A DNA stretch of 28,655 nucleotides, from NCBI GenBank assembly GCA_964568345.1, contig CAZMPG010000015.1, positions 1 through 28,655 of the forward strand, in the 5' to 3' direction. The notes beneath the pieces are model-generated. The model was given only the letters and a program-made list of their open reading frames with translations. It was not told where the DNA came from and did no database searches. Below, in pieces: positions 6,751 through 14,786 of this stretch (the first letter of the stretch is position 1; each line of letters starts with the position of its first letter). The DNA comes from UBA12088 sp964568345 (lineage in GTDB: Bacteria; Patescibacteriota; Minisyncoccia; Phycocordibacterales; UBA12088). Made by a program: the position numbers and the translations under genes.

Positions 6751-7641
6751 TTACCGCGCGCTGAGGAAGTCCAAGACCTCCTCATGGTCGGGGTAACCGC
6801 CCCAGTACCCGCCTCCCTGTGGGTCACCACCGATCCACGACTTTGCGGTCGTGGTCGGGTTCCACGGAGCGGGAGCCTCAGGGAAGCGCTCCATGAGCGC
6901 CGTGCGGATTCCCGCCGACCCGAAGTAATTCACCTCCCCATCGCTGGAGAGAACAAGGAGGTTCTCCTGGCCACCTAGCCACGAGCCATACAGCCGGTCC
7001 GTGACCGTGGCGCACTTGCTGTGCGCCATCCTGATGACACGCGTGGCACCCGCACGCTCCTCGGGCACAGCAAGCGCCCGCTCGGCCTCCGCCTCCTGCT
7101 CGGGGGTGATGCCCCCAGAGTGTCGGGCGGCGTCGAGGACGCGCCTCGTTTCCTCCATGGAGGCACCGAGCGCCTCAAGGCCTCGGACGTACCGCGCATC
7201 ATGCGCGGCGACGAGCTCCACCCACCGACGGGTTGCCGGGGAAATGCGGAGACCGCGCGCCTCCGCCAAAATACGTAGGATCTGGAGCACCGACGCCGGC
7301 TCACCGGCGCGGTCCCCATGGTGGTCTACGACCAGAGTCGGAGTGCCCTCCGGCCAACCTTCGGCCGGCTGGCACTCCACGAACACCACCCGGTCCACGC
7401 CGACGCAACGCGCCGGCTGGTGCCAGTACTGCGGGCATCCCATCCCACCCCCACCAATGCCAGTCCTGGCATGGAGGTTCTCTGGCTCGACCTCGAGACC
7501 GAGGTCGGCCGGGGTGAAACGGTGATCCCCCCAACCCGTGCGGGGCTGGATGCACCGCACCCCCACCATTTCGGTGAGGGCGCGGACGGTGGCCATCTCG
7601 AGGTCCTCGCCACCAAGGGCGAGGACAAACTTGTCGCTCAT
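6751..7641 (-). CDS. DHH-like (phosphoesterase-superfamily-like) protein, first gene of repeat-linked operon
   Basis: 296 residues from ATG 7639-7641; a purine-rich GAGGGG lies 8 nt upstream. TLVVDHHGDR (about residues 120-129) resembles the DHH motif of DHH phosphoesterases. AAHDARYV follows about 45 residues later, and a glycine-rich stretch (SWIGGDPQGGGYWGGYPD) near the C-terminus recalls the GG motif of DHHA1 domains. The usual N-terminal DxD metal motif is not evident, so activity is uncertain and this could be a distant or inactive relative. It is the first gene after the TTGACA promoter at 7794-7822. Confidence 0.55.
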   Translation of the reverse strand: MSDKFVLALGGEDLEMATVRALTEMVGVRCIQPRTGWGDHRFTPADLGLEVEPENLHARTGIGGGGMGCPQYWHQPARCVGVDRVVFVECQPAEGWPEGTPTLVVDHHGDRAGEPASVLQILRILAEARGLRISPATRRWVELVAAHDARYVRGLEALGASMEETRRVLDAARHSGGITPEQEAEAERALAVPEERAGATRVIRMAHSKCATVTDRLYGSWLGGQENLLVLSSDGEVNYFGSAGIRTALMERFPEAPAPWNPTTTAKSWIGGDPQGGGYWGGYPDHEEVLDFLSAR

Positions 7642-7793
7642 TCTCTCTTCCCCTCTTGTTGTGCGACAGAAATTGCGCACCCGGCCGGAGTGCACAAACG
7701 CAATCGAAACAACAGAGGGGCCATGATTCTTTTTCAACGTGCCAGGCAACCGCACACCCACCAAAGAGTGGGCGGGGCATCCAACCTGTGCAC

Positions 7794-7822
7794 AGAGTAG
7801 CATGTTATAGATGTATTGTCAA
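7794..7822 (-). promoter_or_regulatory. Sigma70-type promoter of the repeat-linked operon
   Basis: Minus strand: perfect TTGACA (7817-7822), 17-nt spacer, TGC-TACTCT extended -10 (7794-7799). The leader to the ATG at 7641 is about 145 nt. It contains GTGCACAGGTT, similar to part of the intercistronic repeat, and a small CCACTCTTTGGTGG hairpin. Confidence 0.65.
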
Positions 7823-7900
7823 GTACATATAGCAAAAAATGAACATTTTGTATTGTGATATACGGCTATACTGAAGTTTTCCACAGTTTCTTATGTTTTT

Positions 7901-7931
7901 TTGTCACAAACATGTGACATTTGTATATACT
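7901..7931 (+). promoter_or_regulatory. Promoter with palindromic operator upstream of TrmB-like gene
   Basis: TATACT at 7926-7931 ends 8 nt before the ATG at 7940, giving an almost leaderless message. A perfect palindrome TGTCAC-N6-GTGACA (7902-7919) covers the -35 position (TTGTCA, spacing 19). This is a good candidate operator, plausibly autoregulatory. Confidence 0.55.
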
Positions 7932-7939
7932 GTTGCTGT

Positions 7940-8752
7940 ATGTACGAGCAACACTTGCAGTTAACCGGCCTCACCGGCGACCAGGCGATCGTGTACGAGA
8001 CACTCCTTAGGGAAGGCGCTCTGCGCGCAAGCGTGCTTGCACGCAAAACTCCGCTAAAGCGCGGGCTGGCGTATAAGGTGCTCGAATCCCTTGTCGCGCT
8101 TGAGCTTGTGGAAAAAATGAAGCAACAAGGAGATGTTGCCACGTTCTCCGCAAAACACCCTTCCCTCCTCGGCGCTTTGGTGGAACGACGCGAGCGGGCC
8201 GTTACGGAGGCCCGCGCGTCAGTCGAGACGATCATGCCGTCCCTCGTGTCCGCATACAACCTCGTCTCCGGTATGCCTGGCGTGCGCTTCTACGAGGGGA
8301 TGGAGGGGGTGGAGCGTGTACTTCGTGAATCTCTGGAGGCACAGGGAATGATCCGTACGTACGTTGACCACGATGCCGTCGAGCAGTATGTACACGATAT
8401 CAATGCATCCTACGTTCGCGAGCGCATACGACGCAATATACCGAAGCGCCTCCTCGTGCTCGACAGCCCGCACGCTCGCGAAACATTTTATGGAAAAGAT
8501 GAAGCACGTACCGACGTGAAGTTCATCCGGCAAGCTCCCCACATACTCCAAAGCAGCTTGCAGGTGTATGACGACACCATAGCGTACATTGCTCTTGACA
8601 GAGACCGTATGATCGGCGTCATCTTCGAAAGCCCCAGTATTGCCGCACTCCACACACACTTGTTTGACTGCCTGTGGGACCTTACGCCGCCTTTGGGAGC
8701 TCCGCAGGAGGAGCTTCCCGCTTCATACACACCGCCGCCTGATCACGCGTGA
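7940..8752 (+). CDS. TrmB-like transcriptional regulator
   Basis: 270 residues. Residues ~9-60 form a winged helix-turn-helix of the TrmB type (LTGDQAIVYETLLREGALRASVLARKT, then a recognition helix around RGLAYKVLESLVALELV). A coiled linker (ERRERAVTEARASVETI) and an effector-binding-like C-terminal domain follow (GVRFYEGMEGVERVLRESL, ending near LFDCLWDL). TrmB relatives bind DNA near promoters and respond to small molecules such as sugars; the ligand here is unknown. The ATG at 7940 is chosen over an upstream TTG because the -10 lies between them. It is divergent from the operon at 4.8-7.6 kb, which it may control. Its 3' end overlaps the convergent 1007-residue gene by 71 nt. Confidence 0.8.
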   Translation: MYEQHLQLTGLTGDQAIVYETLLREGALRASVLARKTPLKRGLAYKVLESLVALELVEKMKQQGDVATFSAKHPSLLGALVERRERAVTEARASVETIMPSLVSAYNLVSGMPGVRFYEGMEGVERVLRESLEAQGMIRTYVDHDAVEQYVHDINASYVRERIRRNIPKRLLVLDSPHARETFYGKDEARTDVKFIRQAPHILQSSLQVYDDTIAYIALDRDRMIGVIFESPSIAALHTHLFDCLWDLTPPLGAPQEELPASYTPPPDHA

Positions 8753-11705
8753 GTATGTTTGCCAGCACGTAGCCATGGGAGAGCAGCCCCTGGAGCGCTT
8801 CATTGTCGTGCACATCGCACAGCACCACACTACCCTGGACATACTCTGGTGTAGCCCGGACCTGAGCTGCGGTTTTCCACCGACGCACCTGCTCCGACAT
8901 CCCGGAGGTGGTGGGGCGTTCTACGGTGAGCACCCACACGCCGTATGCGTCCCTACGAAGCCCCACGCCGACCGCTCCGTAGGTGTGAATGTATGAACGT
9001 TCCATGCCGCTGCCGTGCACCACCTCTGCACGGAGTGTGTGCTGTGCACCTTCCAGACGTATCGCCTGTTCTAAGACCACGCGCCCGATAGCACCGACCT
9101 CAAGCACGGGGTTCTTGTTCAGTCCGCTCACAAACACCGCACCACCCTCAGTCGGTACCATAGAGAGAAAGGAGAGCACCTGCACCATCCCGTTCCGGTT
9201 GTGTGTGGCGCAGTACACAGACCCCTCTGACAAGAGGCGGGCACGAAACTTCTCAATGAGACCCTCGGTACGTGCACGTGGCTCACCCGCCCTATTTTCA
9301 CGGTACATAGCCTCCATCTGCGCCACAAGGTCTGGCGAATCACGCAGTGTACCGTTGTCATACCGTTCGATATTCACGCCCGCAAGTGTTTCGAGGGATA
9401 TTTTTGGATGGAGCTGCCTCACCTCATGTAGCGTGTCACTGAGCAAGGTAACCTCGATATTGGCAACTTCCACGGCGCCGTACTCCGGCGCCAAGAGACT
9501 ACTGCCCTGTGTTGCATACCTATGCAGAAGTGCCGCACCTCGCTCGAGGCCGCGAGATGACACCTTCCACGCAGTTTTCCTTGTCTGTTCGTTATCAAAA
9601 CACCCGTATGTCTCACAGAGATACGTCTCAAGGTCGGCACATGAGCGGGTGAGCTGGGTGAATTGAGCAAAGAGCGCATCGGCGTGCTCCTCCGACATAC
9701 TCGTGACAACAGCAAGCACCGCATCGGCAATCGACGCGTCATGTACCCCGAGGAGGAGGGCGTGTACTCGATCTCGTCTTGCACGTTCAGGGAGTGAGGG
9801 GGGGAGTATCTGAGCAAGTTCTCGCAGCCCGTCCCTACGCTCCTTCAGAAAGGCGAGGAGACCGAATACCTCGCGTCGCGAGAGCTCTTCGAGGGGGAAA
9901 CCCACGACATCTGCAAGGTAGCACGCCGTATCGAACTGCAGGTGGGAGAGCAATTCTCGTGCCTGTGTGTCTTTCACACCCTTGCCGCCGTACTCACTAT
10001 TTGCACCCACCGCAAACGACTCTGGAGAGACGGCACGCATGGGCCGCTGGTACCTGCCCGCAGTCTGGTATAGACGCTCAGCATATTCGCGAAACATCCC
10101 ATACCACGCAGAGGGCACCATGCGGAGGTACTCGTGTGAGTGCCGTATGACACTATCGTACTCAAGCGACGCCACAGCAGCGCTATGTTCGGCACATGAG
10201 GGTAGGTGTAGTGCTGCATAGTGCTCTTCCACACAAGCGCGTAGGTCTGGCGTGAGTTCTTGCCAGTAGATGAACGCGTACGCCACCGCGCGCTCCTCTT
10301 CATCATACCGCCCGTCTCCCTCAAGCGCAGACAGCATGCCAACAATCCGCTCGGTCGAAGGAAGTGCCGCTGGACGTTCCTGTATCGCCGCCACACCAAG
10401 CGGGGTAGCGAGGTCGAGGAAGCGACCGTAGGGATCGAAGAGCGCAAGTGCATTCCCCGCAACAGGAACAGCATGGGAAGACTGGGTATACGTGTAGGGG
10501 CTGCGCCGCGCTTGATCTTCACCATGGGATGCATAGGACACGAGCATATCTGCAACAGCATTGCTATCCATGTACCTCCCCGCCTCATACGGCTCATACA
10601 CCAAATCACGCCACCAGGCACTGACGTACGCATAAAACTGACTGTCTCGCTCCATCACCTCGCGTACCGCAGCGCGAAGTGTGTGCGAGGGGAGGAGCGC
10701 GCTCTCAACCGCGCTCCTCCAGTACTCGAGCGTATCCTTACCAGCGGTCGGGTCTTGCAGCGCCTCGTGGCGCGCCTCGTTGTAGCGCGCGATGAGGTAT
10801 TCCCATGCACGCACCCCACGAGGCATCGATCCCCTTCCCCCACGCGCCCCCTCCTCGAGGAGCCAGGTGGAGTATTGTTGGCGTTCGTCGCTGCTTGTTT
10901 CGAGGATGTTCTTGACACACGTATGTGCGCGTTCATCGTCCCACCAATGTACTTCGTCCTGTGTGGCAAGCATTGCTCGCAATGCTTCATCGGGGAATAC
11001 TTCGAGTGACATAATGTGTTTGCGCTCATCACCGAGGGCCTCAAGGAGCAATCGGTCCAGGGCGCTTTCCGCTCCTTCCGCATACCGCTTGATACACGCG
11101 ACAGGGAGTGTGCTCGGGGTCCCCAACACCCGAGCGCAGGTTACGAGATTTGCCATAGGCAGAGCAACACTGGTCGACGCATAGGTGTGCACATCACCTA
11201 CGCATACGTGCTCAAACACGTACTCCCAACCATACCTCGCGACGACAAGCTCCATTACCGCGATACCTACCGCACGATTCCACGGCACATCGAGCGACGC
11301 AAGTGAGAAAGCAATAGCTGCTTGAGGGAAGTGCTCGACCACGTTCGCATAGTGCTCTACAACCTGCTCACTATCGAGCTCACCAACACCGCTCTCGCCA
11401 TGTTGTGCAAGTAGCCGTCCCGGATCAACGACATGCGCCGCTTCAAGGAGCGCCACCTGTAGTGCTGGTGGGCTTTCAGTGAAACACTGTGCGATTTCAT
11501 GCACACCAGCGCCCTGTTCGAGCCGATTCGCCAGTGCTGAAAGCTTGCCCACATCATCACTGGTCGGCTGGTCATAGCGCCCGTCTACGGATTCTGGGTG
11601 TACATTGTCAAGCTCTGCACGCAGACGATCTGGGTCAACAACTCGCGCACCAGGGAGACCCTCCGCACCACTCCCCACAACATGCTCAAGACTGCCTCGC
11701 TCCAT
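8682..11705 (-). CDS. Very large unknown protein (1007 aa) with possible acetyltransferase-like C-terminus
   Basis: 1007 residues from ATG 11703-11705. TGG-TACACT ends 7 nt before it, indicating a leaderless start; an upstream GTG lies inside that promoter. The protein is rich in Ala, Leu, Glu and Arg, probably all-helical for ~800 residues, with no membrane segment or signal peptide. The C-terminal ~180 residues look alpha/beta (GSVYCATHNRNGMVQVLSFLSMVP ... GAIGRVVLEQAIR ... ERSYIHTYGAVGVGLRRD) and could be a GNAT-like domain, but no acetyl-CoA motif is certain. No family recognised. The last 71 nt overlap the convergent TrmB-like gene. Confidence 0.7.
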   Translation of the reverse strand: MERGSLEHVVGSGAEGLPGARVVDPDRLRAELDNVHPESVDGRYDQPTSDDVGKLSALANRLEQGAGVHEIAQCFTESPPALQVALLEAAHVVDPGRLLAQHGESGVGELDSEQVVEHYANVVEHFPQAAIAFSLASLDVPWNRAVGIAVMELVVARYGWEYVFEHVCVGDVHTYASTSVALPMANLVTCARVLGTPSTLPVACIKRYAEGAESALDRLLLEALGDERKHIMSLEVFPDEALRAMLATQDEVHWWDDERAHTCVKNILETSSDERQQYSTWLLEEGARGGRGSMPRGVRAWEYLIARYNEARHEALQDPTAGKDTLEYWRSAVESALLPSHTLRAAVREVMERDSQFYAYVSAWWRDLVYEPYEAGRYMDSNAVADMLVSYASHGEDQARRSPYTYTQSSHAVPVAGNALALFDPYGRFLDLATPLGVAAIQERPAALPSTERIVGMLSALEGDGRYDEEERAVAYAFIYWQELTPDLRACVEEHYAALHLPSCAEHSAAVASLEYDSVIRHSHEYLRMVPSAWYGMFREYAERLYQTAGRYQRPMRAVSPESFAVGANSEYGGKGVKDTQARELLSHLQFDTACYLADVVGFPLEELSRREVFGLLAFLKERRDGLRELAQILPPSLPERARRDRVHALLLGVHDASIADAVLAVVTSMSEEHADALFAQFTQLTRSCADLETYLCETYGCFDNEQTRKTAWKVSSRGLERGAALLHRYATQGSSLLAPEYGAVEVANIEVTLLSDTLHEVRQLHPKISLETLAGVNIERYDNGTLRDSPDLVAQMEAMYRENRAGEPRARTEGLIEKFRARLLSEGSVYCATHNRNGMVQVLSFLSMVPTEGGAVFVSGLNKNPVLEVGAIGRVVLEQAIRLEGAQHTLRAEVVHGSGMERSYIHTYGAVGVGLRRDAYGVWVLTVERPTTSGMSEQVRRWKTAAQVRATPEYVQGSVVLCDVHDNEALQGLLSHGYVLANILTRDQAAVCMKREAPPAELPKAA
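8695..8719. terminator. Hairpin inside the overlap of two convergent genes
   Basis: GGGAGCTCC pairs with GGAGCTTCCC with a one-base bulge and a 6-nt loop. It lies within both coding sequences near their 3' ends. Neither strand shows a long U-tract, so termination is possible but weak. Confidence 0.3.
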
Positions 11706-11712
11706 CGGAGCA

Positions 11713-11721
11713 AGTGTACCA
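11713..11721 (-). promoter_or_regulatory. Extended -10, leaderless start of the 1007-residue gene
   Basis: Minus-strand TGG-TACACT, then 7 nt, then ATG 11705. It lies in the 49-nt gap after the stop of the ECF-type gene. No good -35 is seen. Confidence 0.5.
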
Positions 11722-11754
11722 CACACTCTTGCGGGTGTAGTGGGTGGGTGAGCG

Positions 11755-12294
11755 CTACGAACGTGCAGCTACCAGGGAGCTTGCCACCGGCCGCGCGCGC
11801 ACCTGAGCTACTATCCACCGCTCAATGAATGGCGAGAGGAGGGCAGCAAACGCAATGTTGCCGATGAGGTGCATCACCGTGAACGGCACCTGGCCCATGA
11901 GCGCTGCCATGAACGGCTGGCCCCAGAAGAGAGGGCCCACGGTAAGGCCAGTTGCTGCATCGTAGAGTAGCGTACCAACTGCCGCAAAGAGCAGGTAATT
12001 GCGCGCAGTACCGTCGCGGTGTGCAAAAAACCACCGCGCAGCAATACCCAGCAGACCGTAGGCAAGTGCGGTCACGAGCGTCCACGTGCCCCATCCGCTC
12101 GTGACGGCGTCAAAGAGTACGATTGACCCTGCGGCAAAGAGAAAGCCGCCCAAAGCACCGTACCGCTTCGCAAATGGCAGCATAGCCGCCATGAGTGGCT
12201 CCACATTTGGCGGGCGAAAGGGGAGGAGGCGGATCACCAATACGGCAGCAAAGCCGATGAGGTATTTCACCACAGGTGTTGCGAAACGTTGCAT
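11755..12294 (-). CDS. ECF-transporter S-component-like membrane protein
   Basis: 179 residues with about five or six hydrophobic segments (VKYLIGFAAVLVIRLLPF; LGGFLFAAGSIVLFDAV; TLVTALAYGLLGIAARWFF; YLLFAAVGTLLYDAATG; FTVMHLIGNIAFAALLSPF). Size and pattern fit the substrate-binding S component of energy-coupling-factor transporters, which capture vitamins or precursors and need EcfA/EcfT partners; none is encoded in this window. RPPNVEPLMAAMLPFAKRYG is a characteristic N-terminal stretch. Start at ATG 12292-12294; no Shine-Dalgarno site, and only a weak TACGGT 8 nt upstream. Substrate unknown. It sits downstream of the HU terminator, so it is probably separately transcribed. Confidence 0.65.
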   Translation of the reverse strand: MQRFATPVVKYLIGFAAVLVIRLLPFRPPNVEPLMAAMLPFAKRYGALGGFLFAAGSIVLFDAVTSGWGTWTLVTALAYGLLGIAARWFFAHRDGTARNYLLFAAVGTLLYDAATGLTVGPLFWGQPFMAALMGQVPFTVMHLIGNIAFAALLSPFIERWIVAQVRARPVASSLVAARS

Positions 12295-12347
12295 ATTAAA
12301 CGACCGTACGAAACCGCACGTACGTACAGCATACCGGAAAAAACCAC

Positions 12348-12378
12348 CCACACAAAACCCCCGCTAGGAGCGGGGGTT
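12348..12378 (-). terminator. Terminator of the HU gene
   Basis: Perfect stem AACCCCCGCT/AGCGGGGGTT with a 3-nt loop (12356-12378), followed on the minus strand by TTGTGTG. It lies 23 nt past the HU stop codon. Confidence 0.75.
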
Positions 12379-12401
12379 GTGCTGCTTGTCGCAAGAAACT
12401 A

Positions 12402-12674
12402 CTATTTCACTGCGTCCTTGAGGCCCTTCGCCGCGCGGAACTTCGGTACGCGCATTGCGGCAACACTGATAGACTCGCCCGTCCGTGGGTTACGGCCGGT
12501 GCGTGCGGGGCGAACCTTAGTTGAAAAGATACCGAGCCCAGCGATCGAGACCTCGCCGCCCTTCTTGAGCGTCATGACGATCGAGTCAATGACCGTTTCG
12601 ACAGCGCGCTCTGCGTCTGCCTTGGTGGTCTCGAGCACCTCCGCCACCTTTTCAATGATGTCTGCTTTGTTCAT
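12402..12674 (-). CDS. hup: HU/IHF-family nucleoid DNA-binding protein
   Basis: 90 residues, the normal HU length. It opens MNKADIIEKVAE, continues with the helical dimer half (AERAVETVIDSIVMTLKKGGEVSIAGLGIFSTKV) and has the DNA-binding arm motif RTGRNPRTGESISV, with the proline that wedges into the minor groove, ending FRAAKGLKDAV. It packages and bends DNA. A perfect TATAAT lies at 12708-12713, giving a leader of about 28 nt without a clear Shine-Dalgarno site. It is monocistronic, closed by the terminator at 12356-12378. Confidence 0.95.
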   Translation of the reverse strand: MNKADIIEKVAEVLETTKADAERAVETVIDSIVMTLKKGGEVSIAGLGIFSTKVRPARTGRNPRTGESISVAAMRVPKFRAAKGLKDAVK

Positions 12675-12707
12675 ACACTATGATGTACGGGATGGGTAGC
12701 CATCCAC

Positions 12708-12713
12708 ATTATA
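12708..12713 (-). promoter_or_regulatory. TATAAT -10 of the HU gene
   Basis: Consensus TATAAT on the minus strand, 33 nt before the ATG at 12674. The -35 region (GCGCGA at 17-nt spacing) is poor. Confidence 0.45.
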
Positions 12714-13256
12714 CTGCTAACGCCTACACGTCGCGCGACGAGTGATTCACCGCCAGTATACCTGTGCCGAAAAAGCGCGCAACAGCGTTACGGTGTCTAC
12801 ACCAAACACCCACACAGCATCGGTGCGTCCCAGAAAGATACCGCCCGGTACACCAGAGCGGTGTATTTGATAGACCCACGCCGCACGCGACGCCCACCTC
12901 ACGCCGACACACCCGAATCAGTGGGTGATGCTTGGGGCACTCTACACGCGCTGCCCATGACACACCAGCCACTTCTGGCACCGACTTTCCGCTGTAATAT
13001 GGCTAAATATATGAATATTCCTGGTATATAGCCGTATAGTGCCGGTGGTCTCCGCGGTACGACGGGTGGCGTCACGCTGCTGCGCCAAGCGGCGTGCATG
13101 CGGCCCAGTAGGCACCACGGAACTGTGGTGGTGAGCCGCAGAGAGCCCTTAGTACACGCACGCACTACGCATGCTGTAGCCATTGCGTGGGCACATCGTC
13201 ATCCTCGCACGAAACACAATACGACACAGTATTTCTGTGTACACAAGGCATATACA
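12714..13256. other. Gene-free 540-bp stretch with AT island and hairpins
   Basis: No ORF here looks like a real protein. Around 12995-13040 is an AT-rich island inside GC-rich DNA, with a plus-strand -10-like TATAGT at 13035-13040 and a weak TGAATA at -35 spacing. Downstream are hairpins such as GCTGC/GCGGC near 13080 and CACCAC/GTGGTG near 13115. ACACAG/CTGTGT at 13224-13240 lies just past the ComM stop and may be a weak terminator for it. A small RNA is possible but unproven. Confidence 0.3.
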
Positions 13257-14783
13257 TCACTCAAACAGCCCCTTCGGCCGGTACGCGAGCGCCTCGAGAA
13301 TATGCCCCTGCTCTACCGCATCTGATCCCGCGAGGTCAGCAATGGTCCGCGCGAGCTTCACGGTGCGGTGGTAGCTCCGGGGCGAGAGCCTGAGCTGCTG
13401 CGCACTCTTCACGAGGAGTTCTTCCGCGTCGTGAGCGAGGTGTGCATGGGTATCGAGGTCGCGCACTGACATGTCAGCATTTGCCTTCCGTTCGTCACCG
13501 AAGCGGGTGTGCTGCAGCCTACGCGCCGCCATGACCCGTTCCTGCACACGCGACGACTCCTGTGGCGCCTCGCCTGGTCTGCGGGCAAGGAGCTTGTCGT
13601 GAGGCACATGCACCACCTCGATCCACATATCAATACGGTCCACGACCGGCCCACTGATCTTCTTCTTGAGCCGCTCACGATCAAGCTCGCTCACTCGCTC
13701 CTCGCCGCGCTCTCGGTTGGGATTCATGGCAGCGACGAGGATGAAATTTGCCGGGAATGCAACCGTGCCCTTCGCGCGTGAGACCGAGATCACCTTGTCC
13801 TCCAGTGGCTCGCGGAGACCGTCGATGACGCGGCGGTCAAACTCCGGGAATTCGTCGAGGAAGAGCACACCACGGTGCGCAAGCGTCGCTTCACCTGGCC
13901 GCGGTACGCTCCCCCCACCCACAATAGCTACGTGTGACGCGCTGTGGTGCGGCGCACGAAACGGCGGTGTCGCTATCATGACCTGTTTGAGGATACCCGC
14001 AACCGAGTGGATGGCGGTCGCCTCGAGCGCTTCAGCGAGCGAAAGCGGGGGGAGAATGCCCCGCAATGCACGCGCAAGGAGCGTCTTGCCAGTCCCCGGC
14101 GGCCCGTAGAGCACAATGTTGTGCCTGCCGGCAGCGGCGATTTCGAGGCCACGCTTCGCTGTTTCTTGGCCACGCACATCGCCGAAGTCGGTCACGTCCG
14201 TGTCATCGCGCGTGTCGAGTGCCGTCTCCGGCTGCTCCACGAGTGGCACATGGGGGCGGAGGCCACTCGTATCGAAGTGTGCAACAACGTCCGTAAGCGA
14301 GTCCGCGGGAAGTACTGAAAGCCCTGTAATGAGCGCTGCTTCTGCGGCATTCTCTCGAGGCACCACAATACGCTGGAACCCATGCTCGCGCGCGTACCGC
14401 GCAATTGAGAGCACGCCCCGTACCGGCCGCAGGTCGCCATGGAGCGACAGCTCACCGAGGAAAATGGTACCAGTAACGTCAAACGACACCTCGCCTGTCG
14501 CGAGGAGGTACGCGAGTGCGATGGGGAGGTCAAAGCTCGGTCCCTCCTTCCTAAGGTCGGCGGGGGCGAGCGAAATGAGCACCCGCTTGTTGGTGTGTTT
14601 CGGCGATGCGAAGCCGGAGTTCTTGATAGCCGCGGCGACCCGTTCGCGGCTCTCGTCAATCGCCTTGTCCGCAAGCCCCACAACCTGGAACGAATGTATG
14701 CCCCGCGAAAGGTCTGCCTCCACCACCACCGGACACGCCTCGAGGTAGACGGGCTGTGCGCTGTGGACTTTTGCGAAGCTCAT
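13257..14783 (-). CDS. comM: ComM/YifB-like Mg-chelatase-subunit AAA+ ATPase lacking the cysteine cluster
   Basis: 508 residues, the usual length. The N-terminal Lon-protease-like fold domain (~1-170) is followed by an AAA+ module with Walker A GPPGTGKT (227-234), Walker B GVLFLDEF (305-312) and KISGPVVDRIDMWIEV (375-390), then the C-terminal Mg-chelatase domain. ComM is a helicase that promotes branch migration during natural transformation. After AAMNP (351-355), where relatives usually carry a CxCG-type cysteine cluster, this protein reads NRERGEERVSELDRER and has no cysteines. It starts 3 nt after the TAG of the TraR-like gene without its own Shine-Dalgarno site, so it is probably translated by coupling. 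Confidence 0.9.
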   Translation of the reverse strand: MSFAKVHSAQPVYLEACPVVVEADLSRGIHSFQVVGLADKAIDESRERVAAAIKNSGFASPKHTNKRVLISLAPADLRKEGPSFDLPIALAYLLATGEVSFDVTGTIFLGELSLHGDLRPVRGVLSIARYAREHGFQRIVVPRENAAEAALITGLSVLPADSLTDVVAHFDTSGLRPHVPLVEQPETALDTRDDTDVTDFGDVRGQETAKRGLEIAAAGRHNIVLYGPPGTGKTLLARALRGILPPLSLAEALEATAIHSVAGILKQVMIATPPFRAPHHSASHVAIVGGGSVPRPGEATLAHRGVLFLDEFPEFDRRVIDGLREPLEDKVISVSRAKGTVAFPANFILVAAMNPNRERGEERVSELDRERLKKKISGPVVDRIDMWIEVVHVPHDKLLARRPGEAPQESSRVQERVMAARRLQHTRFGDERKANADMSVRDLDTHAHLAHDAEELLVKSAQQLRLSPRSYHRTVKLARTIADLAGSDAVEQGHILEALAYRPKGLFE

Positions 14784-14786
14784 GCG

